A DNA stretch of 64,000 nt from Paracnuella aquatica (GTDB taxonomy: Bacteria; Bacteroidota; Bacteroidia; Chitinophagales; Chitinophagaceae): the NCBI RefSeq assembly GCF_003332885.2, contig NZ_QOWJ01000003.1, positions 186,001-250,000 of the forward strand. Direction: 5' to 3'. The notes below the pieces were generated by a model, which worked only from the letters and a program-made list of their open reading frames with translations, had not been told where the DNA came from and searched no databases. Position numbers and translations under genes: made by a program. This document shows positions 51,450 through 60,038 of the stretch, in pieces. The number at the start of each line of letters is the position of its first letter. Position 1 is the stretch's first letter.

Positions 51450-53300
51450 TTATTGTTTCAAACGCACCAATGATGCATCATACAATTTTTGCGTGATGCC
51501 CTTAAGTTGCTCTGCAGGTATTTTCATTACCTGCCGGTCGTAGGTCATCAGGCCGTTTGTTTCAATTTCCACATCGGTTGTTTGTGTATAAATGGCACCC
51601 GAAAGACCATTCCTGATCAGGGCCGGGATGCGGTCGATAAATGCAGCATAGCGCTGGTACAATTCTTCTTTGTTTTTAAAATTCTGGTAGCCCCAATTGT
51701 TTTTGTCTTGCCAGGTATGGCCTTCCAACGGCAGGCCCAGGCCGCCGTATTCGCCCAGCACAATGGCTTGTTTAGCGCCATAAATTTTTGGATCGGGCAT
51801 GGCCGGTTCGGGATAATTGTGCAGGTCCATAATGTGGCCGGTAGTGGTAAAGTTGCCACCGCTAGCACCATTTACCAGACGCGATGGATCTTGCTTCACG
51901 GTCCACTCCACTAACTCCGCTGTTTTGAATTGTCCCCATGCTTCATTGAAGGGTACCCAAACTACAATGCTGGGAAAATTGTGCAGGTCCTTCATGATCT
52001 CGGCCCATTCGGTGCGGAAAATTTGCTCCGACTCAGGCTTGCGTTCCATATCGCGGCCTAGGCCCACAATGCCCGGCCTCGATTCCCAGCGGGCACCGAG
52101 GTCTCCGCTCGGCATATCCTGCCACACCAGCACGCCCATTTCATCGCAGTAGCGATACCAGCGTGCAGGCTCGGTTTTTACGTGTTTGCGAATGGTGTTG
52201 AAACCCATCGCCAGCGTTTGCTCAATGTCGTATTTCAAGGCTTCATCGGTTGGCGCGGTGTACAACCCGTCGGGCCACCAACCCTGGTCCAGCGGACCAA
52301 AATGAAACACAAATTCGTTGTTGAGCAACATGCGCTGGATGCCTGCAGCATCCGGCGCCATTGATACTTTGCGCAACGCAAAGTATGATTTGGCCTCATC
52401 CAACTTCCGGCCATTGCGCAGCACCGTGTATTTCAGGTCGTAGAGGAACGGATCTTTCGGCGACCATGCACGGCCATTGGGCACCGTGATGGTGATGTCC
52501 GAACCGGGGCTGCCTTGTCCTTTGGCCACCTCGGCGCCACCGGCCATTACCGATACCTGCACCACATCCGACGCCTGTGCACCGGCCACCTGTGCCTGCA
52601 CCGTTACCTGCTTGCTGTCGAAGTCGGGTGTTTGCTTTGTTTCCGAAATATAAGTTTGCGGCACTGCTTCCAGCCACACTGTTTGCCAAATGCCTGTAAC
52701 CGGTGTGTACCAAATGCCATGCGGTCTTTTTACCTGTTTACCGCGTGGCTGCGGGCCATCATCGGAGGGGTCCCAAACACGCACCACAATTTCCTGCTGG
52801 CCGCGTTTCAGGTGCGGGGTAATGTCAAACGAAAAAGGATCGTAGCCACCCTTGTGCGTACCGGCGGGCTTGCCGTTTACATACACATCGGCCTGCCAGT
52901 CTACGGCGCCAAAATGCAGGAGCACTTTTTGCCCGTTAAAATTGCGGGGCAACGTCACGGTGCGGCGGTACCACAACACGCTGTCTTTGCCCACTGTTTT
53001 GGCCACGCCTGAAAGCGATGATTCCACAGCGAACGGCACCAGTATTTTGCCATCAAAATTGGCTGGTCGTGCATCGCCGCCCTGCGGCAGCAAACTGTAA
53101 TCCCAAAGACCGTTCAGGTTCATCCAGGTGTTGCGCACCAGTTGCGGACGTGGATACTCGGGGAGTGGCGCGGCGGGGTTTACTTTAGCAGCCCAAGGCG
53201 TGGAAATACGTCCTTCGGCAGGCTTCCATTGCGTTGTTGTTTGCGCATAACTGTTAAGGGTAGCTGCACAGAGCAGCATCAATGTGGCAAGCTGTTTCAT
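51450..53300 (-). CDS. Glycoside hydrolase family 2 protein
   Basis: A 616-residue secreted enzyme of the beta-galactosidase/glucuronidase type. Signal peptide MKQLATLMLLCAATLNSYAQ. A sugar-binding jelly-roll (about 55-200, ending near RPHGIWYTPVTGIWQTVWLE), an Ig-like domain, and a TIM barrel follow, with acid/base Glu in WVPFNEAWGQ and nucleophile Glu in VLGEYGGLG. Compared with LacZ it is short and lacks the C-terminal domains. The sugar specificity cannot be told. Its terminator is clear. It is divergent from ubiX. Confidence 0.92.
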   Translation of the reverse strand: MKQLATLMLLCAATLNSYAQTTTQWKPAEGRISTPWAAKVNPAAPLPEYPRPQLVRNTWMNLNGLWDYSLLPQGGDARPANFDGKILVPFAVESSLSGVAKTVGKDSVLWYRRTVTLPRNFNGQKVLLHFGAVDWQADVYVNGKPAGTHKGGYDPFSFDITPHLKRGQQEIVVRVWDPSDDGPQPRGKQVKRPHGIWYTPVTGIWQTVWLEAVPQTYISETKQTPDFDSKQVTVQAQVAGAQASDVVQVSVMAGGAEVAKGQGSPGSDITITVPNGRAWSPKDPFLYDLKYTVLRNGRKLDEAKSYFALRKVSMAPDAAGIQRMLLNNEFVFHFGPLDQGWWPDGLYTAPTDEALKYDIEQTLAMGFNTIRKHVKTEPARWYRYCDEMGVLVWQDMPSGDLGARWESRPGIVGLGRDMERKPESEQIFRTEWAEIMKDLHNFPSIVVWVPFNEAWGQFKTAELVEWTVKQDPSRLVNGASGGNFTTTGHIMDLHNYPEPAMPDPKIYGAKQAIVLGEYGGLGLPLEGHTWQDKNNWGYQNFKNKEELYQRYAAFIDRIPALIRNGLSGAIYTQTTDVEIETNGLMTYDRQVMKIPAEQLKGITQKLYDASLVRLKQ

Positions 53301-53458
53301 ACATTCAAAGGTTGGTTTGAAGATAGGGAAATAAGCCTAAACAGAACGGTTGGTAAAAAGCGTTCATGTATGAGGGTGCACTGTTAAAAAAGCGCTTTAA
53401 GCGCTTCTTTTGCGCACCGCCCACAACAAAATATAGCGCCGGTTGTATCTTCATCGAA

Positions 53459-54022
53459 ATGAAAAAAATAGCCGTTGCCATTACCGGTGCCAGTGGGTCG
53501 ATTTATGCAAAATTGTTGTTGCAAAAGCTGGAGCAGTTGCAGGCACAACTGGCCGAAGTGAGTGTTGTGATGAGCTCCAATGCACCCTTTGTGTGGCAAA
53601 CCGAACTGGGCGATGAAACTTACCAATCTTTTCCATTCACATACTATTCGCAGCAGGATTTTACCGCACCATTTGCATCGGGCTCAGCGCAGTACGATGC
53701 ACTGATCATTGTGCCTTGCTCCATGGGTACACTGGGCCGCATAGCCGGTGGCATTTCCAATGACCTTACCACCCGCGGCGCCGATGTGATGCTGAAGGAA
53801 CGCAAGAAACTTATTCTTGTAGTTAGGGAAACGCCGTACAACCTGGTGCACATCCGCAACATGGAAACGGTAACATTAGCGGGTGGCATTATTTGTCCTG
53901 CCACGCCTTCTTTTTACAGCCGGCCGCAAACGTTGGAAGATGCGGCCCTTACGGTTGTGAACCGCATTGTAGACCTGGCCGGCCTGCGCGATGAAAGCTA
54001 TCGCTGGGGCGGCGGCAAGTAG
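53459..54022 (+). CDS. ubiX: Flavin prenyltransferase
   Basis: Makes prenylated FMN, the cofactor of UbiD-type decarboxylases. The 187-residue protein has MKKIAVAITGASGSIYAKLL, VPCSMGTLGRIAGGISNDLT, and KERKKLILVVRETPYN, all hallmarks of UbiX/Pad1. No ubiD gene lies in the window. ATG 53459 is used; the frame can be extended upstream, but that sequence is unlike the family. selO follows after 158 bp. Confidence 0.95.
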   Translation: MKKIAVAITGASGSIYAKLLLQKLEQLQAQLAEVSVVMSSNAPFVWQTELGDETYQSFPFTYYSQQDFTAPFASGSAQYDALIIVPCSMGTLGRIAGGISNDLTTRGADVMLKERKKLILVVRETPYNLVHIRNMETVTLAGGIICPATPSFYSRPQTLEDAALTVVNRIVDLAGLRDESYRWGGGK

Positions 54023-54180
54023 GTAAAATAAGACCGATATCGGTTAAAAAAATGCCAGGCTCTGCCCTGCATTTGCGACGCATTTTACTGCACCCTTTTT
54101 TCATGTTTTGCATTGTGCCCGCCAATACTGGCCGGATATTTTCAGGACAATGCGTAACGATATTCAACGAAAAGAAAAGC

Positions 54181-55740
54181 ATGCAACATTTACATAGCGG
54201 CAATTACCGCAACGAATTTGTAACCCATTTTCCCGGCGATGACAGCGGCGACAAGCGGCCCCGACAAACACCCGGCGTACTTTGGAGCAAAGCCGAACCT
54301 ACACCTGTGGCAGCGCCGCGGCTGTTGGCTTGGAGCAACGAACTCGCTACCGATTTGGGCATAGCTACGCCAACAGAGCAGGATGTACAACTATTGGGTG
54401 GCAACTTGCTGGCGCCAACCATGCGGCCTTATGCAGCCTGCTATGCGGGCCACCAGTTTGGTTCATGGGCGGGCCAGTTGGGCGATGGCCGCGCCATTAC
54501 TTTGGGCGAATGGCCAATCGATGGTAGGCAAAGCTGGGAGCTGCAACTGAAAGGCGCGGGACCCACGCCTTATTCGCGGCGGGCCGATGGCCGTGCCGTG
54601 CTGCGTTCGTCGGTGCGGGAATACCTGATGAGTGAGGCCATGCACCACCTGGGCGTGCCCACCACCCGTGCACTGGCCTTGGTGGCCACCGGCGATGAAG
54701 TAATGCGCGACATGTTTTACAATGGCAACCCGCAAATGGAGCCCGGCGCCATTGTAATGCGTGCTGCGCCCAGTTTTTTGCGCTTTGGGAATTTTGAAAT
54801 GCCGGCTTCGCGGGAAGAATCGGAAAACCTGCAACAACTTATCGACTGGACCATCAGCCGATATTACCCGCACATTAGCGGCGAGGATGCCTATGTGCAG
54901 TGGTTTGCCGAAGTGGTAGAGCGCACCGCAACGATGATTGTTGAATGGCTGCGGGTGGGTTTTGTGCACGGTGTGATGAATACCGATAACATGTCGATCC
55001 TTGGCCTGACCATTGACTTTGGGCCTTATTCCATGCTCGACGATTACGATCCAACATTTACACCAAACACTACTGATTTGCCGGGGCGGCGTTATGCTTT
55101 TGGTAAACAAGCCGCTATTGCCAAATGGAACCTGGGCGCATTGGGCGGTGCCGTGGCAACCTTACTGCCCGAGACCGAAGCGCTGCTGGCTGCACTCAAT
55201 AGTTACGATGATGTGTTCTGGAAAAAATATTACGTGATGATGTGCCGCAAACTGGGACTGGAAACCGTGGTGGCCGAGGATGCGCGATTGATCAACAGCC
55301 TGGAGCAGATGCTGGCTGCGGTAAAGCCCGATTACACCTTGTTTTTTCAACAACTGGCACGTATAACCGAAGCGCCGGAAAGCGAAGCCGCTGCAGTGGA
55401 AATTTTTGCAGATACTTTTTACGCAGATCCATCGCCAGAAGGTGCCGCGGCCTTGTTGCAGTTTTTACAACAATACGAAAAGCGGCTGCAGCAAAACAGC
55501 GGCGATGCGCAGGTGCGGCAAACGATCATGCAGGATGCCAACCCGAAATTTATTTTGCGCAACTACCTGTTGCACGAAGCCATTGAGGCTTTGGAAGCCG
55601 GCAACGAAGCGCCGTTCCGCCAACTGGAAAGGGCCATGAAACAGCCATACGATGCCGTACACGATGCAGCGTTGCTGGGCCGCAGGCCGGGCTGGGCTAC
55701 GCAAAAAGCAGGCTGCTCCATGCTTTCGTGCAGCTCTTAA
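54181..55740 (+). CDS. selO: Protein adenylyltransferase SelO
   Basis: A pseudokinase-fold enzyme that transfers AMP to Ser, Thr or Tyr residues, linked to redox stress. The 519-residue protein shows YAGHQFGSWAGQLGDGRAIT, LQLKGAGPTPYSRRADGRAV, SSVREYLMSEAMHHLGVPTT, GVMNTDNMSILGLTIDFGPY and a C-terminal CSMLSCSS, the cysteine-ending tail where animal SelO has selenocysteine. Length is normal. ATG 54181 is chosen; a 43-codon upstream extension is unlike the family. A long hairpin follows the stop codon. Confidence 0.95.
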   Translation: MQHLHSGNYRNEFVTHFPGDDSGDKRPRQTPGVLWSKAEPTPVAAPRLLAWSNELATDLGIATPTEQDVQLLGGNLLAPTMRPYAACYAGHQFGSWAGQLGDGRAITLGEWPIDGRQSWELQLKGAGPTPYSRRADGRAVLRSSVREYLMSEAMHHLGVPTTRALALVATGDEVMRDMFYNGNPQMEPGAIVMRAAPSFLRFGNFEMPASREESENLQQLIDWTISRYYPHISGEDAYVQWFAEVVERTATMIVEWLRVGFVHGVMNTDNMSILGLTIDFGPYSMLDDYDPTFTPNTTDLPGRRYAFGKQAAIAKWNLGALGGAVATLLPETEALLAALNSYDDVFWKKYYVMMCRKLGLETVVAEDARLINSLEQMLAAVKPDYTLFFQQLARITEAPESEAAAVEIFADTFYADPSPEGAAALLQFLQQYEKRLQQNSGDAQVRQTIMQDANPKFILRNYLLHEAIEALEAGNEAPFRQLERAMKQPYDAVHDAALLGRRPGWATQKAGCSMLSCSS

Positions 55741-55799
55741 AAAATTCGAAAGGCAAAAATCGTTTTGCTAAACGTTGTTCCTTTTGCCTTTTGAATTTT
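55741..55799. terminator. Long hairpin between convergent genes; stuttering AAAATTC/TTTTGCC words
   Basis: Arms AAAATTCGAAAGGCAAAA (55741-55758) and TTTTGCCTTTTGAATTTT (55782-55799) pair along 18 bp with one wobble. The right side continues as GCCTTTTGC, so the word is repeated. It starts on the base after the selO stop and can act as a bidirectional terminator. It also belongs to the stuttering-repeat class. Confidence 0.6.
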
Positions 55800-55809
55800 G
55801 CCTTTTGCT

Positions 55810-56040
55810 TTATACAATGTCTTCTGTTTCGAGCCAAAACCGCCGCAGCGCTTCCAGTTGTTCAAAATCGGCAATATCGTCCCATTCGCTTTTGGTGTGT
55901 TCGCCCTCCACGTACGTAAATTGCCGCGGTGCACCTTCGGTAGGCGTGAGGTTAAATTCAAACCGGCTGCTGCCTGTTTGCCGGATCAGTACATGCGTGC
56001 CACTGTCTAGCGTAAATTCCATCGGAAATTTCTGGTCCAT
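55810..56040 (-). CDS. Small protein, function unknown
   Basis: A 76-residue soluble protein (ATG 56040, MDQKFPMEFTLDSGTHVLIR). It has a beta-rich N-terminus and an aromatic, acidic end (HTKSEWDDIADFEQLEALRR, then FWLETEDIV). It looks like a real conserved small protein by codon use and length, but I do not recognise a family. It is convergent with selO, with a hairpin in between. Confidence 0.65.
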   Translation of the reverse strand: MDQKFPMEFTLDSGTHVLIRQTGSSRFEFNLTPTEGAPRQFTYVEGEHTKSEWDDIADFEQLEALRRFWLETEDIV

Positions 56041-56261
56041 AGTATCCTGTTTTGGTTATTAAAATGGGTGCATATTTTTTAGGGTAACACGATGCGGCAT
56101 CTGTCCCACCGGCTTAGGTAATAAACTCGTGCCAGCATCAGCAATGATGCACTGATCGAAAAGCATTGATACACCTGCGCTATTTTTACCCGCCATATTT
56201 TGCCGTAATTCTTTTTACAAAACACCAACTGCCGCTACCTTAGTAACTCTTTCCAAAATAT

Positions 56262-56738
56262 ATGACGCCACTATTTAAGAAATTGAATTTTAAAAACCAA
56301 CCCCAGGTGTTAATTCTAAATGCACCTGAGAGTTTTGTGCCCGAAATGGAATCAATGGCGGAACACACAAAAGTGGCAACTGATGCCGATGCAGTAACGG
56401 GTTGTGCATTCATCATGGCCTTTGTTACAAAACAAAAGGAGGTGGATAGCTTGGCGCCGCTGCTGGCGCAAAAACTGGAAGGCGATGGCGTGCTTTGGTT
56501 TTGCTACCCCAAAGGCAGCTCTAAAAAATACACCTGCGATTTTAACCGCGATACCGGCTGGCATGCGCTTGCCGAAGCCAATTTTGAAGGCGTACGCATG
56601 GTGGCCATCGATGAAGACTGGAGCGCATTGCGGTTCCGTCGGGTGGCCCATATCAAAACCATGAACCGCAGCTTTGCCCGCAGCGAAGAAGGCAAACAAA
56701 AGGTTGCCGGTCGCGGCAAAAGCAAAGGCAGTGAATAG
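56262..56738 (+). CDS. DUF3052-like protein
   Basis: A 158-residue protein. LFKKLNFKNQPQVLILNAPE, AFIMAFVTKQKEVDSLAP, GDGVLWFCYPKGSSKK and VAIDEDWSALRFRR match the pattern of DUF3052 (LLNAPEGF, W.xYPK, AVDExWSxLrFxrR). The C-terminus is basic (GKQKVAGRGKSKGSE). The function is unknown. The stop codon lies in a short stuttering sequence, and a hairpin terminator follows. Confidence 0.75.
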   Translation: MTPLFKKLNFKNQPQVLILNAPESFVPEMESMAEHTKVATDADAVTGCAFIMAFVTKQKEVDSLAPLLAQKLEGDGVLWFCYPKGSSKKYTCDFNRDTGWHALAEANFEGVRMVAIDEDWSALRFRRVAHIKTMNRSFARSEEGKQKVAGRGKSKGSE

Positions 56739-56768
56739 TGGGTAACTGGCAGTTGGGTGCGGGGTATT

Positions 56769-56795
56769 AGCCGTTTGTAAAACGGCTTTCTTTTT
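56769..56795 (+). terminator. Hairpin terminator of the DUF3052-like gene
   Basis: An 8-bp stem (AGCCGTTT with AAACGGCT) and 3-base loop, followed by TTCTTTTT. Confidence 0.75.
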
Positions 56796-56849
56796 GCCAA
56801 AAAATGCGCTTAAATTAAGCACATCGTTCACCTGCTTAATACCTCTTTT

Positions 56850-59606
56850 ATGAAACCTAAACTGCTGTTCATTGCCTTGCTCCTGGCAGTGGCGCCGGCT
56901 TTTGCGCAAACGCCACAACCGGTAAAGAAAAGCTACCCGCAGATCGATATTCCCTTTAAAAAATTTGTGCTGCCCAATGGCCTTACCCTCATTGTGCACG
57001 AAGACCATAAAGCGCCGGTAGCTGCGTTCAACATTTGGTACCATGTGGGTTCCAAAAATGAAAAGCTTGGTAAAACCGGGTTTGCACACCTGTTTGAACA
57101 CCTCATGTTCAACGGCTCCGAACACTACAACGACGACTATTTTCAACTGATGGATTCCATCGGTGCCACCGACCTCAATGGCACCACCAATAACGACCGC
57201 ACCAACTATTTTCAAACCTTCCCGGTAAGTGCACTGGATAAAGTGCTGTGGGTAGAAAGCGACCGCATGGGTTACCTGCTCAAAGCGGTGGATTCGGCTA
57301 AGTTGGCCGAGCAGCGCGGCGTGGTGCAAAACGAAAAACGCCAGTGGGAAAACCAGCCCTACAGCGTGTCGGAAGAGTTGACGGTAAAAAGCACCTATCC
57401 CGCCAACCACCCTTATTCATGGACAGTGATCGGGTCGATGGAAGACCTCGATGCGGCTTCGCTGAAAGATGTGCACGAATGGTTTAAAGCATATTATGGC
57501 CCCAACAATGCAGTAGTTGTTATTGCCGGCGATGTGGATGCAGAAGATGTGCGTAAACGCGTAGAAAAATATTTTGGCGATATTCCTGCATCGCCGCCCA
57601 TTGCCAAGCACAGCACCTGGATTGCGCCCATGAAGGGCAAGCATTTTCAAACCGCGCAGGACCGGGTGCCGCAGGCACGCCTGCAAAAAGTTTGGAACAT
57701 ACCCGGCTGGGGCACGCAGGAAATGGCACACCTCAACCTGCTGGGATCGGTGCTGACCGAGGGGAAAACAAGCCGCTTGTACAAGCGCCTCGTGTACGAC
57801 GACCAACTGGCATCGAACGTATATTTTTATACCGATGAAAAAGAAATCGGCGGGCAGTTCTTTTTGGTGGCCGATGCAAAGCCTGGTGTGAGCCTTGGTC
57901 GTATCGATTCGGTGATGAATGAAGAATTGATTCGCATGTTGGCGCAGGGCCCCACGCCTCAGGAATTGGAGCGGGCTAAAACCCGCTATTTTACCGGCGT
58001 AGTAAAAGGGCTGGAGCGTATTGGTGGCTTTGGCGGTAAAAGCGATATTTTGGCGCAAGCCGAAACCTATGCCGGCGATGCAGGACATTACAAAAAGATC
58101 ATGCAATGGGTGCGGGATGCCGCCGCACCTGACCTCAAAAAAGCCGGTCAGAAATGGATGTCGGATGGCGAGTATGTATTGCACATTACGCCGTATCCTG
58201 CATACACCGCTTCGGCAGCTACACTCAACAGAGCCGAACAGCCGCCATTGGGGGGTGCAAAAACGCCTGAGTTTCCGGCCGTAAAACAATTTACGCTAAG
58301 CAATGGCCTAAAAGTGGCGCTGGTGGAGCGCAAAAGCGTTCCGGTGGTCAACATGTCGCTGATGATCAATGCCGGTTATGCCGCCGACCAGTTTGGCCAA
58401 CCGGGCCTTGCATCGCTGGTGGGCAGCATGCTTACCGAAGGCACCAAAACCCGCAGCTCGCTGCAGCTTTCCGACCAGATGGCAGACCTGGGTGCTTCGG
58501 TTTCCAGTTACTCCGACCTCGACAACACTTACCTCTATCTCAGCGCACTAAAAAGCAACCTCGCTCCGTCGCTGGCACTGTTTAGCGATGTGTTGCTTAA
58601 CCCGGCTTTTCCGCAAAAAGATTTCGAGCGGGTGAAAGAAGAACAACTCCTCGACATCAAACAGGAGCAGGCACAACCCGTAACCATGGGCCTGCGCATT
58701 TTACCCAAATTATTGTATGGCAGCGGCCATGCTTATAGCAATCCGTTCACGGGTTCGGGCACCGAAGCATCGGTGCAGAAAATTACACGGCAGGACCTCC
58801 AACAATTTCAAAACACCTGGTTTGCACCCAATAATGCAACACTTGTAGTGGTGGGCGATGTAACCGAAGCGGAACTGAAAAAAGGATTGGAGCAAAACCT
58901 GGCGCAGTGGAAATCGAAGAGCGTGCCGCAAAAAAATATCGGCACCGTGGCCGGCGCCGACAAGCCATCGGTGTACATCATTGACAAGCCAGAGGCGCAG
59001 CAAAGCATCATTTTCGCCGCCGCTGTTTCGCCTTCGGCAAAAGACCCGCAATACGAAGCCATGCAAATGGCCAACAAGATCCTAGGCGGCGAGTTTACCT
59101 CGCGGATCAACATGAACCTGCGGGAGAATAAACATTGGAGTTATGGCGCATTTACCATCAACCTCGATGCAAAAGGCCCATCGTTTTTTACGGCTTATGC
59201 ACCGGTGCAAACCGACAAAACCAAAGAGTCTATCCAGGAACTGCAGCGCGAACTAAAAGAGTATGTGGGCGAACGAAAAGCAAGCGCTGCGGAGTTTGGC
59301 AAAATGCAGGGCAGCGCCGTGCTGCAATTGCCCGGCATGTGGGAAACCAACAGCGCCGTGCTGAATACATTGCAAAACGCTATCAACTACGAGCGGGGTA
59401 TGGATTACCTGAAAAACTATCCAACCATGCTGCGCAACATGCAACTTACAGATGTGCAGCAGGCCGCCAACAAAATTGTGCAGCCGCAAAAACTGACCTG
59501 GGTGATTGTAGGTGACAAGACAAAAATTGAAAAGGGCATTCAGGAGTTAAACCTCGGCCCCGTAAAATACATTGACTCGGAAGGAGTGGAGCGGAACGAC
59601 TTTTGA
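56850..59606 (+). CDS. M16 metallopeptidase, two-domain insulinase type
   Basis: A 918-residue exported zinc peptidase with two M16 halves. Signal peptide MKPKLLFIALLLAVAPAFAQ. The first half has the inverted zinc motif HLFEH (residues 80-84) and the distal glutamate in GVVQNEKRQW; it is the active domain. The second half (from about residue 460) begins FTLSNGLKVALVERK and lacks HxxEH, as usual for the partner domain. Length matches the pitrilysin/insulinase tandem type. It likely degrades peptides in the periplasm. A very strong terminator follows. Confidence 0.93.
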   Translation: MKPKLLFIALLLAVAPAFAQTPQPVKKSYPQIDIPFKKFVLPNGLTLIVHEDHKAPVAAFNIWYHVGSKNEKLGKTGFAHLFEHLMFNGSEHYNDDYFQLMDSIGATDLNGTTNNDRTNYFQTFPVSALDKVLWVESDRMGYLLKAVDSAKLAEQRGVVQNEKRQWENQPYSVSEELTVKSTYPANHPYSWTVIGSMEDLDAASLKDVHEWFKAYYGPNNAVVVIAGDVDAEDVRKRVEKYFGDIPASPPIAKHSTWIAPMKGKHFQTAQDRVPQARLQKVWNIPGWGTQEMAHLNLLGSVLTEGKTSRLYKRLVYDDQLASNVYFYTDEKEIGGQFFLVADAKPGVSLGRIDSVMNEELIRMLAQGPTPQELERAKTRYFTGVVKGLERIGGFGGKSDILAQAETYAGDAGHYKKIMQWVRDAAAPDLKKAGQKWMSDGEYVLHITPYPAYTASAATLNRAEQPPLGGAKTPEFPAVKQFTLSNGLKVALVERKSVPVVNMSLMINAGYAADQFGQPGLASLVGSMLTEGTKTRSSLQLSDQMADLGASVSSYSDLDNTYLYLSALKSNLAPSLALFSDVLLNPAFPQKDFERVKEEQLLDIKQEQAQPVTMGLRILPKLLYGSGHAYSNPFTGSGTEASVQKITRQDLQQFQNTWFAPNNATLVVVGDVTEAELKKGLEQNLAQWKSKSVPQKNIGTVAGADKPSVYIIDKPEAQQSIIFAAAVSPSAKDPQYEAMQMANKILGGEFTSRINMNLRENKHWSYGAFTINLDAKGPSFFTAYAPVQTDKTKESIQELQRELKEYVGERKASAAEFGKMQGSAVLQLPGMWETNSAVLNTLQNAINYERGMDYLKNYPTMLRNMQLTDVQQAANKIVQPQKLTWVIVGDKTKIEKGIQELNLGPVKYIDSEGVERNDF

Positions 59607-59620
59607 TATTTTGAATTAAT

Positions 59621-59663
59621 CCAATAAAAAGCCGCTTGTTCCCAACAGGCGGCTTTTTATTGG
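59621..59663. terminator. Very strong hairpin terminator of the M16 gene
   Basis: Arms of 20 bp (CCAATAAAAAGCCGCTTGTT with AACAGGCGGCTTTTTATTGG) with one wobble and a 3-base loop. Confidence 0.9.
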
Positions 59664-60038
59664 ATGCATCTTCCTGATTCATGCCGGAGGAAAAAGCTCC
59701 GAAGTAAATCTTTGTCCTACTTATTTCGGCCCCCAAGCCGAATCTATTTTTTGCATTTGGAAGTTCCTCTTTTCTATTTTGGTATGCCTTTGTTGCAGCA
59801 GATGCGGGCCCAAATTGGTGATCGCTTGTAATGTATTGTTTTATGCTTGGTTAATTTAAATCATCTATAGTCCTAAATTTGATCTAACGGAGCGGATGCG
59901 GCAGCAGTAGCAAATTAAGTTCTGTAGGCCGAGGATGTTTCTTGGTTTCAACACCGGGGCCGGGCAATGTATTATAGTGATAGCTAAAATGTTGTTGGAA
60001 AGCTTGCCCTGAGCTTATCCGGCAAAACTAACTGGCTA
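59664..60038. other. Upstream region of the CHU_C gene
   Basis: About 375 bp, AT-rich, with no gene visible. It holds a candidate promoter (59874-59881). The 150 bp between that motif and the start codon would be a long leader. Confidence 0.45.
59874..59881 (+). promoter_or_regulatory. Candidate Bacteroidota -7 promoter box
   Basis: The octamer TAAATTTG fits the TAnnTTTG consensus exactly. A TTG at 59847-59849 is 24 bp upstream, slightly farther than the usual spacing. It precedes the CHU_C protein gene at 60039. Confidence 0.3.
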
